Below are positions 50,791 to 60,123 of a stretch of 64,000 nt of DNA, one piece after another; position 1 is the stretch's first letter, and the number at the start of each line of letters is the position of its first letter. The stretch comes from Streptomyces sp. R33 (lineage in GTDB: Bacteria; Actinomycetota; Actinomycetes; Streptomycetales; Streptomycetaceae). The stretch lies in contig NZ_CP165727.1 of the NCBI RefSeq assembly GCF_041200175.1, forward strand, positions 2,827,501 through 2,891,500, given 5' to 3'. The translations under genes were made by a program, and so were the position numbers. The notes beneath the pieces were generated by a model, which made no database searches, was not told where the DNA came from, and was given only the letters and a program-made list of their open reading frames with translations.

Positions 50791-52371
50791 CTACGCCGCG
50801 GGCGAGGTGGCCTTGAGGGCGAGCCACAGCTCCATGCGGACGTCCGGGTCGTCCAGGGAGCGACCCAGGATCTCCTCCACCCGCCGCATCCGGTACCGCA
50901 GCGTGTGCCGGTGCACGCCCAGGTCGGCGGCGGCCGCGTCCCACTGCCCGTGCCGCGACAGCCACGCCTGCAGCGAAGCCACCAGATCCCCCCGCCCCTT
51001 CTCGTCGTGCTCGCGCAGCGCCCGCAGGGTGCCGTCCGCGAACGCCCGTACCGCTTCATCCGCCAGCAGCGGGAGGACCGACCCCGCCGCCAGGTCCTCG
51101 TGTTCCACCATCGGCCGCCCTCGCCGCCGGGCCACGGCCAGCGCCTGGTCGGCCTGCTTGAACGCCGCCGCCACCCCAGCAGGCACCGCGGCGGCGGACA
51201 GGCCGACCACCAGCTCGTCCGGCTCCGGACCCGTCGTCTCCCGTCCGCGCCGCGATTCCAGGGCCTCCGCGTGGTCCGCGCACGCCTGCACCGCGGAGCC
51301 CCCGTCGGCCGCCAGCACCACCAGCCGCCCCGGCTCCGGCACCACCAGCAGCGCCTCCCCCGCACGGGCCGCCGCCGACTCGACGGCGTCGGCCAGCAGT
51401 GCCAGGCCCTCCGGCTGCGCCGTCCCCGGCAGCGCCGGCTCCGCCACGATCAGCCGGAACGGCGCCTCCAGCAGCGCCCCGTACAAGTCCCCGGCCACGG
51501 CCCGGGCGTGCTCGGCCTCCCCGTCCAGCAGCATCCGCAGCACCGCCGCCCCCAGCCGGGACTCCGCGTCGTGCAGCGACCTCGAGCGCTCGGTGGTCAG
51601 GGTCAGCAGCGCCACCGCCGAGTGCACGGCGTACCGCTCGGCCGTGCCCAGCGGGGCCCCGGTGCCGACGGCGAGCGCGCCGCGGGCCCGCCGGCCCGTC
51701 CCCAGCGACTGGAGCTCGACCCGGTCCTCCGAGCCGCCCACCACCGCGCTCGCCGGCGCCGGCCGCTCCCGCAGCCGCTCCACGTCGGGGGTCAGCCGGG
51801 CGGCCCGCCGCGCGGCCCATTCCGGGGCGGCGGCGACCACCGCGCCCGAGGTGTCGTACAGGGCGGCCCAGCCGTGCACGTGCGCCGCCAGTTTCGCCAG
51901 CAGCTCGGCGGGGCCGTCGGCGGACAGCGCGGCCCGGGTCAGCTCCCGCTGGGCCTCGAATCCGGCGGTCACCGCGCGGTACTGGTCCGCGGCGAGGGCC
52001 GCGGAGACGGCCTTGCTGATCGCGAGGAACGGGGTCCTGCGCGGCACCTCCAACAGTGGCAGGTCCTCGGCCCGGGCGGCCTCGACCAGGGCCTCCGGGA
52101 CCGCCTCGTAGTTCACGCCGACGGCGAAGCCGATGCCGACGACCCCGGCCGCGGCGAGGCGGCGTACGTACCGGCGCATCTCCTGCGGATCCTCGGCGTC
52201 CAGCTTCATCGCGGTGATCAGGAGCAGTTCCCCGCCCTCCATATAGGGGACGGGGTCGGCGAGCTCGCTGACGTGGGCCCAGCGGACGGGGGTGTCCAGG
52301 CGGCTCTCCCCCGCCCGGACGCTGAGCTTGAGCGCCGAGTGCTGGACGAGCGAGGCGAGGGTGAGCGGCAT
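50791..52371 (-). CDS. PucR/CdaR family transcriptional regulator
   Basis: A 526-residue regulator with the N-terminal PucR domain (VRWAHVSELADPVPYMEGGELLLITAM), a central GGDEF-like/CdaR region and a C-terminal helix-turn-helix (DAAAADLGVHRHTLRYRMRRVEEILG). Such proteins sense amines, purines or sugar acids and activate nearby catabolic genes. Position between gabD and gabT suggests it controls 4-aminobutyrate use. Confidence 0.93.
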   Translation of the reverse strand: MPLTLASLVQHSALKLSVRAGESRLDTPVRWAHVSELADPVPYMEGGELLLITAMKLDAEDPQEMRRYVRRLAAAGVVGIGFAVGVNYEAVPEALVEAARAEDLPLLEVPRRTPFLAISKAVSAALAADQYRAVTAGFEAQRELTRAALSADGPAELLAKLAAHVHGWAALYDTSGAVVAAAPEWAARRAARLTPDVERLRERPAPASAVVGGSEDRVELQSLGTGRRARGALAVGTGAPLGTAERYAVHSAVALLTLTTERSRSLHDAESRLGAAVLRMLLDGEAEHARAVAGDLYGALLEAPFRLIVAEPALPGTAQPEGLALLADAVESAAARAGEALLVVPEPGRLVVLAADGGSAVQACADHAEALESRRGRETTGPEPDELVVGLSAAAVPAGVAAAFKQADQALAVARRRGRPMVEHEDLAAGSVLPLLADEAVRAFADGTLRALREHDEKGRGDLVASLQAWLSRHGQWDAAAADLGVHRHTLRYRMRRVEEILGRSLDDPDVRMELWLALKATSPAA

Positions 52372-52470
52372 CGGGTACCAGGGGCCTTAGAGGAAGGAGG
52401 GGCGCGGCGCGGAATTTCGCCTTGTCGTATGAACGACTCCCCTCGATTCTGCCACCTCGTACGGGTCGGC

Positions 52471-54582
52471 TCAGCCCGTCGCGGCCAGCCGGACCAGCAG
52501 CGGAGCCGCCCGCTCGCCGCGGACCGAGGTCAGCGAGAGCACCGCGTACCCGGGCGGTACGGCGTGCGCCAGCTCGGAGGCCGACCACCGCTCCCGCTCC
52601 ACCTGGCGCACGGTCACCGCGTCCGTGGTCACGGCCTTGCCGGTGACCAGCTTGCGGAAGGCGTGGATGGCCCGGGTCAGCGGCTGGTCGGCGAAGACGG
52701 TCCGGTGGGTGACGTCGCGCGTCTCCACCCACTCGGTGCCCCAGGCCTCGGCGAAGCGCTTGCCGTCCCAGGTGGTGACCCCGGAGAAGGCCATCCGGCA
52801 GCCGACCGCCCCGAGCAGCGGAGTGCGCAGCGCCTCCGGTACGTCGTCCAGCGTGCGCAGCGTCAGCAGTACGCCCGCGTTCGCCGAGCGCAGCCGCTGC
52901 AGGCCCCGCACGGTCTGCGGGGTCAGGGTGTGGGAGGCGTCGTCGAAGGCGAGGAACGCGAACAGCGACCGGTCGGCGCGGGCGGCGGCGGAGGCGTTGA
53001 ACTGCGCGAGCAGCAGCCGGGCCAGGATCCGGGAGGCGTCGGCGTGCCCGCGCTCGGGCAGGTCGATGCGGACGCGCAGCGGGTGTTCCAGGGCGCGCAG
53101 CGAGAAGGGCCGCCCCTGTCCGGTGGTGTCGAAGAAGCCGGCGAAGGCGGGCCGGTCGAGGAGGGCCACCCGGTCCGCGAGGGCGGGTCCCGGGTCGCCC
53201 TGGGCCGCGTACTGCCGTTCGCGTGCGTCGAGTTCGCGGAGCATCACCTGCTGTCCGGCGGCTTCGAGGTCGGTACGCAGTCCGCCGAGGGCCTCGGGTA
53301 CCCGGTCGAGCAGTTCGCGCAGTTCGGGCACGGCGGGGAAGCGGCCGTACGCCGCGCGGAACGGGCCGAGCAGCTGGGCGAGGGCCGTCGCGGCCCGGCG
53401 TACCTCCAGGCCGGGGACGTCGCCGACGAAGGCCTCGGCGAGCAGGGTGGCCGCCTCGTCGGCGTCGGTGGTGCCGCCGTAGAGGTCGAGGTCGTAGACG
53501 GAGTCGGGGTCGCCGACGCGGACCACGACGTCGTACGCGGTGTCCGGCCCGAGCTGGGCGCCGGCCGAGGCGACGGCGATGACGGCGGCCTGTCCGGCCA
53601 GCGCCTGGAGGGCGAGCGATTCGACGACGGGCCGCACCAGCTGCCGGGTCTTGCCCGCGCCGGACGGGCCGACGGCGAGCAGCGAGGTGCCGAGCACGGC
53701 GGGGTCGAGGGCCAGGCGCGTGCCGCGCCGGCCGTACGGGTTGCGCTCGCTGTCGTCGACCGTGCCGAGCAGCACCTGCCGGGCCAGCAGGTCGTGCCGC
53801 GCGGCCCGGACGGGCAGGTCCCGGGCCCCTGACGGGTGGACGCAGGCGCCCGCGCCCTTGTCGCGCACGGCGTCGGCGAAGGCGGTGGCCCGTGCGGGCT
53901 CGGCCCGTACGGACTCCCAGGCGCGCCGGATCCGCGCGTAGTCGACGTCGTTCATCCGCCCGGCCCCGACCTCGGCCCCGAGCCGGTCGGCGGTCTCCCC
54001 CAACCCGGCGCCCCGCACCTGGGGCCACCCCACGGGATCGTCGGGACCGCCCTCCTCGGGCCGGGCCGGGACGGCCGCCTGCACCGCCTGTACGGCTCGG
54101 CTGCGGAGCATGCGGCGGGCCAGTTCGGGCCAGCGGCCGAGCCGCCCGAAACCGACGGCCAGGATGGCGATGACCAGGCCGTACCAGATGTACGAGGCCA
54201 CCACGGAGGGCAGCTTCCCGGCCCAGGAGTCGGGCGTGAACATGTAGAGCGGCCAGAGCCAGAAGCCGCCCAGGTAGCCGTTCCAGAGCAGGGACCACAG
54301 CAGCAGCCCGGCGAGCAGGGCGATCAGCGCACCGCTGATCAGCTGCCGGGTCGGGGTCCGCTCGGGCTCCTCGGCGGCGCGCGGCACGTGTCCGTACGTC
54401 CACACGCCGGGCCCGTCGGAACTGCGCGGGGTGCGCAGCCAGTCGGCGAGGGACGGGGCGGAACCGGCGGGGGCGTGGGCGGGCTTCGGCGGGAGTGAGG
54501 GTGGCGGGCCGGCGGGGCGCGGGACGTGCCCGGCGCGCGGCGGGCGCTTCTCGTCCGTGCCGTACGTGCCGTCGGTGTCCAT
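52471..54582 (-). CDS. VirD4/FtsK-like membrane ATPase, orphan
   Basis: A 703-residue protein with a Pro-rich N-terminus (about residues 1-55), two membrane segments (about 80-105 and 125-150) and a cytoplasmic ATPase. Walker A is AVGPSGAGKTRQL and the Walker B-like strand is LFAFLAFDDASHTL. The layout resembles coupling proteins of conjugative and type IV systems and FtsK-like motors. No relaxase, TraB or secretion partner is nearby. The ATG start (MDTDGTYGTDEK) follows AGGGG. It is upstream of the PucR gene on the same strand and divergent from gabT. Confidence 0.85.
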   Translation of the reverse strand: MDTDGTYGTDEKRPPRAGHVPRPAGPPPSLPPKPAHAPAGSAPSLADWLRTPRSSDGPGVWTYGHVPRAAEEPERTPTRQLISGALIALLAGLLLWSLLWNGYLGGFWLWPLYMFTPDSWAGKLPSVVASYIWYGLVIAILAVGFGRLGRWPELARRMLRSRAVQAVQAAVPARPEEGGPDDPVGWPQVRGAGLGETADRLGAEVGAGRMNDVDYARIRRAWESVRAEPARATAFADAVRDKGAGACVHPSGARDLPVRAARHDLLARQVLLGTVDDSERNPYGRRGTRLALDPAVLGTSLLAVGPSGAGKTRQLVRPVVESLALQALAGQAAVIAVASAGAQLGPDTAYDVVVRVGDPDSVYDLDLYGGTTDADEAATLLAEAFVGDVPGLEVRRAATALAQLLGPFRAAYGRFPAVPELRELLDRVPEALGGLRTDLEAAGQQVMLRELDARERQYAAQGDPGPALADRVALLDRPAFAGFFDTTGQGRPFSLRALEHPLRVRIDLPERGHADASRILARLLLAQFNASAAARADRSLFAFLAFDDASHTLTPQTVRGLQRLRSANAGVLLTLRTLDDVPEALRTPLLGAVGCRMAFSGVTTWDGKRFAEAWGTEWVETRDVTHRTVFADQPLTRAIHAFRKLVTGKAVTTDAVTVRQVERERWSASELAHAVPPGYAVLSLTSVRGERAAPLLVRLAATG

Positions 54583-54832
54583 GAAACCCCTGCCCCCTGC
54601 CCGTGCCTGCGCTGCGTCGCTCAATGTAGTTGCCCGGAGGCGGCCGTGGGCCCCGTACGAGCCCCTGTCTCCGCAGCGTCCACAAGACAGGCGGCGGGTC
54701 CTTCCTATGGCCGTCACGGACAAGGACACGCGGGCACCACTCCCGAACGGAGCATGCCGTACCCCCTCCCCCGGGCCTAGCCTGCGGACAAAGACACAAG
54801 TGCGTCCGAAAACACCCCCCCAGGAGCCCTCC

Positions 54833-56179
54833 ATGACCGCTGTCCCGCAGGAGCGCAAGATCGTCACCGCGATCCCCGGCCCCAAGTCGCAGGAGCTGCA
54901 GGCCCGCCGTCTCGAGACGGTCGCCGGCGGCGTGGGCTCCGTGCTCCCCGTCTTCACGGCCCGCGCCGGCGGCGGCATCATCGAGGACGTCGACGGCAAC
55001 CGTCTGATCGACTTCGGTTCCGGCATCGCCGTGACCTCCGTCGGCGCCTCCGCCGAGGCCGTCGTGCGCCGCGCCTCCGCGCAGCTCGCGGACTTCACGC
55101 ACACCTGCTTCATGGTCACGCCGTACGAGGGCTACGTCGAGGTCTGCGAGGCGCTGGCCGAGCTGACCCCGGGTGACCACGCGAAGAAGTCGGCGCTGTT
55201 CAACTCCGGCGCCGAGGCCGTCGAGAACGCCGTCAAGATCGCCCGTGCGTACACCAAGCGCCAGGCCGTCGTCGTCTTCGACCACGGCTACCACGGCCGC
55301 ACCAACCTCACGATGGCGCTGACGGCGAAGAACATGCCGTACAAGAACGGCTTCGGCCCGTTCGCCCCCGAGGTCTACCGCGTCCCGGTCGCCTACGGCT
55401 ACCGCTGGCCCACCGGCGCCGAGAACTGCGGCCCCGAGGCCGCCGCCCAGGCGATCGACCAGATCACCAAGCAGATCGGCGCCGACAACGTCGCCGCGAT
55501 CATCATCGAGCCGGTCCTCGGCGAGGGCGGCTTCATCGAGCCGGCCAAGGGCTTCCTGCCGGCGATCGTGAAGTTCGCCAACGAGAACGGCATCGTCTTC
55601 GTCGCCGACGAGATCCAGTCCGGCTTCTGCCGCACCGGCCAGTGGTTCGCGTGCGAGGACGAGGGCATCGTCCCGGACCTGATCACCACCGCCAAGGGCA
55701 TCGCGGGCGGTCTGCCGCTCGCCGCCGTGACCGGCCGCGCCGAGATCATGGACGCCGCGCACGCGGGCGGTCTGGGCGGCACGTACGGCGGCAACCCGGT
55801 GGCCTGCGCCGGTGCGCTGGGCTCCATCGAGACCATGAAGGAGCTCGACCTCAACGCCGCGGCGAAGAAGATCGAGTCCGTCATGAAGACCCGTCTGACG
55901 GCCATGCAGGAGAAGTACGACATCATCGGCGACATCCGCGGCCGCGGCGCCATGATCGCGATCGAGCTGGTCAAGGACCCGGTGTCCAAGACCCCGTTCC
56001 CGGAGGCGGCCGGCGCGCTCGCCAAGGCCTGCCACGCCGAGGGCCTGCTCGTCCTCACCTGTGGCACCTACGGCAACGTGCTCCGTTTCCTCCCCCCGAT
56101 CGTCATCGGCGAGGACCTGCTGAACGAGGGCCTGGACCTCATCGAGGCGGCGTTCGCGGCCATCGGCACGGACGTCTGA
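54833..56179 (+). CDS. gabT: 4-aminobutyrate aminotransferase
   Basis: GabT is a class III PLP aminotransferase that moves the amino group of 4-aminobutyrate to 2-oxoglutarate, giving succinate semialdehyde. The 448-residue protein shows FNSGAEAVENAVKIAR, FDHGYHGRTNLTMALT, DEIQSGFCRTG and the PLP Lys in TTAKGIAGGLPLAAVTG. The ATG start follows AGGAG. It supplies the substrate for the dehydrogenase at 49187-50632. Confidence 0.95.
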   Translation: MTAVPQERKIVTAIPGPKSQELQARRLETVAGGVGSVLPVFTARAGGGIIEDVDGNRLIDFGSGIAVTSVGASAEAVVRRASAQLADFTHTCFMVTPYEGYVEVCEALAELTPGDHAKKSALFNSGAEAVENAVKIARAYTKRQAVVVFDHGYHGRTNLTMALTAKNMPYKNGFGPFAPEVYRVPVAYGYRWPTGAENCGPEAAAQAIDQITKQIGADNVAAIIIEPVLGEGGFIEPAKGFLPAIVKFANENGIVFVADEIQSGFCRTGQWFACEDEGIVPDLITTAKGIAGGLPLAAVTGRAEIMDAAHAGGLGGTYGGNPVACAGALGSIETMKELDLNAAAKKIESVMKTRLTAMQEKYDIIGDIRGRGAMIAIELVKDPVSKTPFPEAAGALAKACHAEGLLVLTCGTYGNVLRFLPPIVIGEDLLNEGLDLIEAAFAAIGTDV

Positions 56180-56312
56180 GCGACCTTCCGAACACGGGAG
56201 CCCGCCGGTACCCCCGGTAACGGGCGGACGCTGTGAAGAAGATGTGGGGGGCCGATGGCAGGAGCGCGATCCTGCTGTCGGTCCCCTTTCCGCTGCCGTA
56301 CGGTTTCTGCAG

Positions 56313-57083
56313 ATGAGTGAGACACCCCGCTCCCGGGAAACCGGGGGCGACACCAGTACCGGGCTTCCCCAGCGCCGCACTGGGCCTGCGTTCGCGCACA
56401 CTCCTCACCGATCGGACGGCCGTTCGCCCCAAACCCCCCGGGGCGCTCGGCAACCCGATCCGGGCGGCCGTCCCGGAACCATCCCCCCTGTTCCGGGACG
56501 GCCGGCCATCCTCCTCCTTCTCTCCCTGCTGGGGCTCGCCCTGACGACCTGGCAGGTACTGGTCGCGGGTCCGCTGCTCACGCCGGACGAGAGCCTCAGC
56601 CGCGCCCTGGTCCGTACGGTCCCCGACTCCGTCACCGAGCGCCTCTCCGACCTCGGCAACGTCCCGGTCGCCGTGCCGGTCCTGGTGCTGGCGATGGCGT
56701 ACTCCGTCCGGCGCTCCCGGGCCTGGGTCCCGGCGCTGACGGCAGGGCTGGCGATGGCCCTGGTCCCGGCCGTGATCGTGCCGCTGAAGGAGTGGACCGC
56801 CCGCCCGGGGCCCCTGGAGCCGTGGGCCGCCGGCTACTACCCCTCGGGCCACACGGCCACCTCCGCCGTCGCGTACATCGGCGCGGCCCTGCTGATCGGC
56901 CCGTACACGCGCCGCGCGTGGCCGATGGCCGCCGCGCTCGTCCTGACCGCCGCCACGGCCACCGGCCTGATCCTGCGCGGCTGGCACTGGCCCCTGGACG
57001 TACTGGCCAGCTGCTTCCTGTGCGCGCCCCTGCTGCTGGCCGTCGCCCACGCCGTACGCCGCGCTGTCAGACCCTCCGCCTAG
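56313..57083 (+). CDS. PAP2-family membrane phosphatase
   Basis: A 256-residue membrane protein with the type 2 phosphatidic acid phosphatase motifs KEWTARPGP (KxxxxxxRP-like), YYPSGHTATSA (PSGH) and the third His in RGWHWPLDV. About five membrane segments follow a polar N-terminus of some 60 residues. Possible substrates are lipid or isoprenoid phosphates. The ATG at 56313 has a weak ribosome binding site; an in-frame start at 56244 is also possible. Confidence 0.85.
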   Translation: MSETPRSRETGGDTSTGLPQRRTGPAFAHTPHRSDGRSPQTPRGARQPDPGGRPGTIPPVPGRPAILLLLSLLGLALTTWQVLVAGPLLTPDESLSRALVRTVPDSVTERLSDLGNVPVAVPVLVLAMAYSVRRSRAWVPALTAGLAMALVPAVIVPLKEWTARPGPLEPWAAGYYPSGHTATSAVAYIGAALLIGPYTRRAWPMAAALVLTAATATGLILRGWHWPLDVLASCFLCAPLLLAVAHAVRRAVRPSA

Positions 57084-57123
57084 CCTGACACCCGTTCCGT
57101 ATCGGCGAGGGAGGGGTGGCGCG

Positions 57124-57576
57124 ATGGGTGCCAGCGGGTGGGACTACGTCACGGAGTACGAGGGCAGCGTCGAGGCATCACTGAGCGCCCTTCAGGAGCG
57201 GGTGTTCGCGGAGGAGTTCGGGGAGATGGACGACTACCCGGACCTGGCCGCGCTGTGGGCCGACCACGAGTTCATGGGTACGCAGGGCACGCACACGATC
57301 CTCGACGTCGTACGGGTCGCCCCCGGCCCGGAGGAGGAGGACGGCGCCGTCCGTCCCCTCGCGGCCGACCGGCTGCTCCACCACTTCGGGACGGACCGGC
57401 CGACCGTGGCCCAGTACGAGGGGGCACTCGCACGGGCGGAGCGGGCGATGAGCCACGAGGAGTACACGGAAAGCCTGCTGGGCGAGGCGGACCTGCGGTG
57501 GAGCGGGCTGTACGTCCTGCTGTACACGGACGGGCAGCCCACCCACATCGGCTTCCACGGCTCCTCCGGGGACTAG
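57124..57576 (+). CDS. Hypothetical small acidic protein
   Basis: A 150-residue acidic soluble protein begins MGASGWDYVTEYEGSVEASL behind GAGGGAGGGG. It is rich in Glu and Asp, with TILDVVRVAPGPEEEDGAVRPL in the middle and LYVLLYTDGQPTHIGFHG at the end. I recognise no family. It is convergent with the chitinase gene. Confidence 0.75.
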   Translation: MGASGWDYVTEYEGSVEASLSALQERVFAEEFGEMDDYPDLAALWADHEFMGTQGTHTILDVVRVAPGPEEEDGAVRPLAADRLLHHFGTDRPTVAQYEGALARAERAMSHEEYTESLLGEADLRWSGLYVLLYTDGQPTHIGFHGSSGD

Positions 57577-57597
57577 GGGGTGTCCGGCGGCTCCCCC

Positions 57598-59412
57598 CTA
57601 GCCGCCGAAGTAGGCGTCGAAGTTCTTCGAGAACTCCCAGCCGCCGAAGCGGTCCCAGTTGATCGACCAGGTCATCAGGCCGCGCAGGGCGGGCCAGGTG
57701 CCGTGCGTCCGGTAGGTCCCGCAGTCGGTCTTCTTCGTCAGGCAGTCCAGCGCCTTGTTCACCTCGGCGGGCGAGGTGTGGCCGTTGCCCGCGTTGGTCG
57801 TGGCCGGGAGGCCGATCGCCACCTGCTCCGGCCGCAGCGGCGGGAAGACGCGCGCGGTGTTGCCCGCGACCGGGAAGCCGGTGAGCAGCATGTCGGTCAT
57901 GGCGATGTGGAAGTCCGCCCCGCCCATGGAGTGGTACTGGTTGTCGAGGCCCATGATCGGGCCCGAGTTGTAGTCCTGGACGTGGAGCAGGGTGAGGTCG
58001 TCGCGCAGGGCGTGGATGACCGGGAGGTAGGCGCCGGCGCGCGGGTCCTGGCCGCCCCAGGGGCCGGGCCCGTAGTACTGGTGGCCGAGCTGGACGAAGA
58101 AGGTCTCCGGGGCCATGGTCAGGACGAAGTCCGGGCCGTACTTGGCCTTCAGCGTCTTGACGGCGGAGATCAGGTTGACGATCACCGGGGTGGTCGGGGC
58201 GCGGAAGTCGGTGTCGCCCGTCGCGAGCGAGAGCGAGTGGCCCTCGAAGTCGATGTCGAGCCCGTTGAGCCCGTACCCGTCGATGATCTTGCTGACGGAG
58301 GACACGAAGGTGTCGCGGGCGGCCGTGGTGGCGAGCTGGACCTGGCCGTTCTGGCCGCCGATCGAGATCAGCACCTTCTTGCCCGCGGCCTGCTTGGCCT
58401 TGATGGCGGCCTTGAACTCGGCCGCGGACTCCACGTTCGGGCACTCGCTGACGGGGCAGAGCGAGAAGCGGATGTCCCCCGAGGTCACCGACGTCGGCTC
58501 GCCGAAGGCGAGGTTGATGACGTCCCAGGAGGCCGGGACGTCGGCCATCCGGACGTAGCCGGAGCCGTTGGCGAAGCTCGCGTGCAGGTACCCGACCAGG
58601 GCGTGGGCCGGCAGTCCCGGGTCGCCCGGGTTGCCGCCGCCGCTCGTCGTGGAGGCGGAGACGGGGGCGCTCCTCGCGGACTCGCCGGCCGCGTTCACCG
58701 CGCTGACCTGGAAGGTGTACGAGGTGGACGGGGCGAGCCCGGTGACGGTCGCCGAGGTCCCGGTGACGCTCACGGGCGCGGCGCCGTCCCGGTGGAGCTT
58801 GTACGAGGTGGCGCCGGACGCGGCCGACCAGGAGAGGTTCAGGCTGCTCGAGGTGGCGCCGGAAGCGGTCAGGCCGGTGGGGGCGGCCGGGGGCTGGGGC
58901 TGGCCGGGTCCGGAGCCGCCCGGGTCGGGGCCGACGAGCGTGACGTCGTCCGTGAGGTGGGCGGGCTGGCCGTACCAGCCGTGCGTGTAGATCGTCACCG
59001 AGGTGGTGGCCGCGCCCGTACGGAACGTCGTGCTCAGCTGCTTCCAGGCGCCCGGGGTCTGCGTCCAGGTGGACACGTCGGTGGTACCGGTCCCGGCCGC
59101 GCCGAGGTAGACGTACGCGCCCTGCACCCAGGCACCGAGCGTGTACGTCGAGTCCGGCTTGACGGTGACGGTCTGGGAGCAGCGGGCGTTGTCCTGGCCG
59201 GCCGGGGTGGCCTTGAGGGCGGAACCGCCGCCGTGGACGGGGGCGGTGACGACGGCGCCGCTGCCCGCCGAGCAGCTCCAGCCGTCGAGTCCGGCTTCGA
59301 AGCCGCCGTTGCGGGCGAGGTCGGCGTCGACCGCGGCGGCGGACTGGCCCGCGGCGAGGAACCCGGCCACCGCGAGGGCGGCCGCGGTGAAGAGGGACAC
59401 AGGTCTGCGCAC
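57598..59412 (-). CDS. Secreted GH18 chitinase with binding and fibronectin modules
   Basis: A 604-residue exported chitinase. The signal peptide (about 1-27, VSLFTAAALAVAGFLAAGQSAAA) is followed by a carbohydrate-binding beta-sandwich (about 30-165, NGGFEAGLDGWS), a fibronectin type III domain (about 176-260) and a GH18 catalytic domain. The DxxDxDxE motif ends in GLDIDFEG with catalytic Glu390. The GTG start follows GGAGG. A DasR-type operator lies over its promoter, which fits induction by chitin breakdown products. Confidence 0.95.
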   Translation of the reverse strand: MRRPVSLFTAAALAVAGFLAAGQSAAAVDADLARNGGFEAGLDGWSCSAGSGAVVTAPVHGGGSALKATPAGQDNARCSQTVTVKPDSTYTLGAWVQGAYVYLGAAGTGTTDVSTWTQTPGAWKQLSTTFRTGAATTSVTIYTHGWYGQPAHLTDDVTLVGPDPGGSGPGQPQPPAAPTGLTASGATSSSLNLSWSAASGATSYKLHRDGAAPVSVTGTSATVTGLAPSTSYTFQVSAVNAAGESARSAPVSASTTSGGGNPGDPGLPAHALVGYLHASFANGSGYVRMADVPASWDVINLAFGEPTSVTSGDIRFSLCPVSECPNVESAAEFKAAIKAKQAAGKKVLISIGGQNGQVQLATTAARDTFVSSVSKIIDGYGLNGLDIDFEGHSLSLATGDTDFRAPTTPVIVNLISAVKTLKAKYGPDFVLTMAPETFFVQLGHQYYGPGPWGGQDPRAGAYLPVIHALRDDLTLLHVQDYNSGPIMGLDNQYHSMGGADFHIAMTDMLLTGFPVAGNTARVFPPLRPEQVAIGLPATTNAGNGHTSPAEVNKALDCLTKKTDCGTYRTHGTWPALRGLMTWSINWDRFGGWEFSKNFDAYFGG

Positions 59413-59472
59413 AACTGCCTCCGGAACATGGGGGGATGGAGCCAGGCCGCCGGTGAGGCGGCAGCGGCGCCC

Positions 59473-59501
59473 AACCTGGTCCAGACCAATGCCCTTGTCA
59501 A
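59473..59501 (-). promoter_or_regulatory. Chitinase promoter with DasR-type operator
   Basis: On the minus strand a consensus -35 TTGACA (59496-59501) is followed after 17 bases by CAGGTT (59473-59478). Between them lies TGGTCTGGACCA (59477-59488), an 11 of 12 match to the core of the DasR responsive element TGGTCTAGACCA and to the repeats known in Streptomyces chi promoters. The stop codon of the upstream gene lies inside the -35 box. Confidence 0.8.
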
Positions 59502-59959
59502 GGCTTCCGGCTCTCCTCCCCCACCGCCCGCGCCGCGGCCTCGTGCATCGCGAGCTCCAGCAGCACCGGATCGGTGAGCGTCCCGCCGTCCGGGGCCACC
59601 AGCCAGCGCACCCCGCCCGTGGGCCGGCCGGGGTAGGGGACCACGATCCAGGTCCCGCGCCCGGCTCCCCGTACACCGGTGCCGATCCAGCGGGACGCCG
59701 TACCCGGGGGCACGAAGAAGCCCAGCCGCGAGTCGGCGGGGTCGGCGAGCACCGGGCCGGGCCGGTGGAGGAGCTGCGTCAGGACCTCGAGGGCGGCCTG
59801 CCCCAGCTCCCCGGGCAGGATCAGCACGTCCCAGTGCCGGCCGGCGGGCAGCAGGACGACCCCGAGGGGGTTGCGCTCCCACTCCCACCGGCAGGCGTCG
59901 GGGTCCGGCGCCACCGACACGAGCCATTCCACCGCGGTCCTGATCTCCGAGCCCTGCAT
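59498..59959 (-). CDS. Hypothetical protein upstream of the chitinase gene
   Basis: A 153-residue soluble protein begins MQGSEIRTAVEWLVSVAPDP, with WEWERNPLGVVLLPAGRHWDVLILP and FFVPPGTASRWIGTGVRGAGRGTWIVVP. The pattern recalls the small Streptomyces proteins related to the N-terminal part of bifunctional primase/polymerase domains, but catalytic residues cannot be assigned. Its stop overlaps the chitinase -35 box. Confidence 0.75.
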   Translation of the reverse strand: MQGSEIRTAVEWLVSVAPDPDACRWEWERNPLGVVLLPAGRHWDVLILPGELGQAALEVLTQLLHRPGPVLADPADSRLGFFVPPGTASRWIGTGVRGAGRGTWIVVPYPGRPTGGVRWLVAPDGGTLTDPVLLELAMHEAAARAVGEESRKP

Positions 59960-60123
59960 CGCCCGGCCTCCGTTCTCTGGGGTGAGGTGTACTCACCGGG
60001 AGAGAGCGGGGCCGGGCCCTGCGATGACGCGGGTTTCAGCACCCCGTGGTGGTGAAACGGCTCACGGCATGAACCGCGGCGCGCGCGGGGGCGTACGGGG
60101 AGCCGTGCGGTCGTGGGCTGCGG

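Noticed and set aside
52471..54582. Integrated conjugative element, suggested by the VirD4/FtsK-like ATPase
   Set aside because: No integrase, excisionase, replication gene, tRNA target or attachment repeat is seen within the flanking core genes.
51056..56401. A 1781-residue open frame on the minus strand
   Set aside because: It is out of frame with the PucR and ATPase genes and antisense to gabT; its sequence is Arg/Gly/Ala-rich nonsense.
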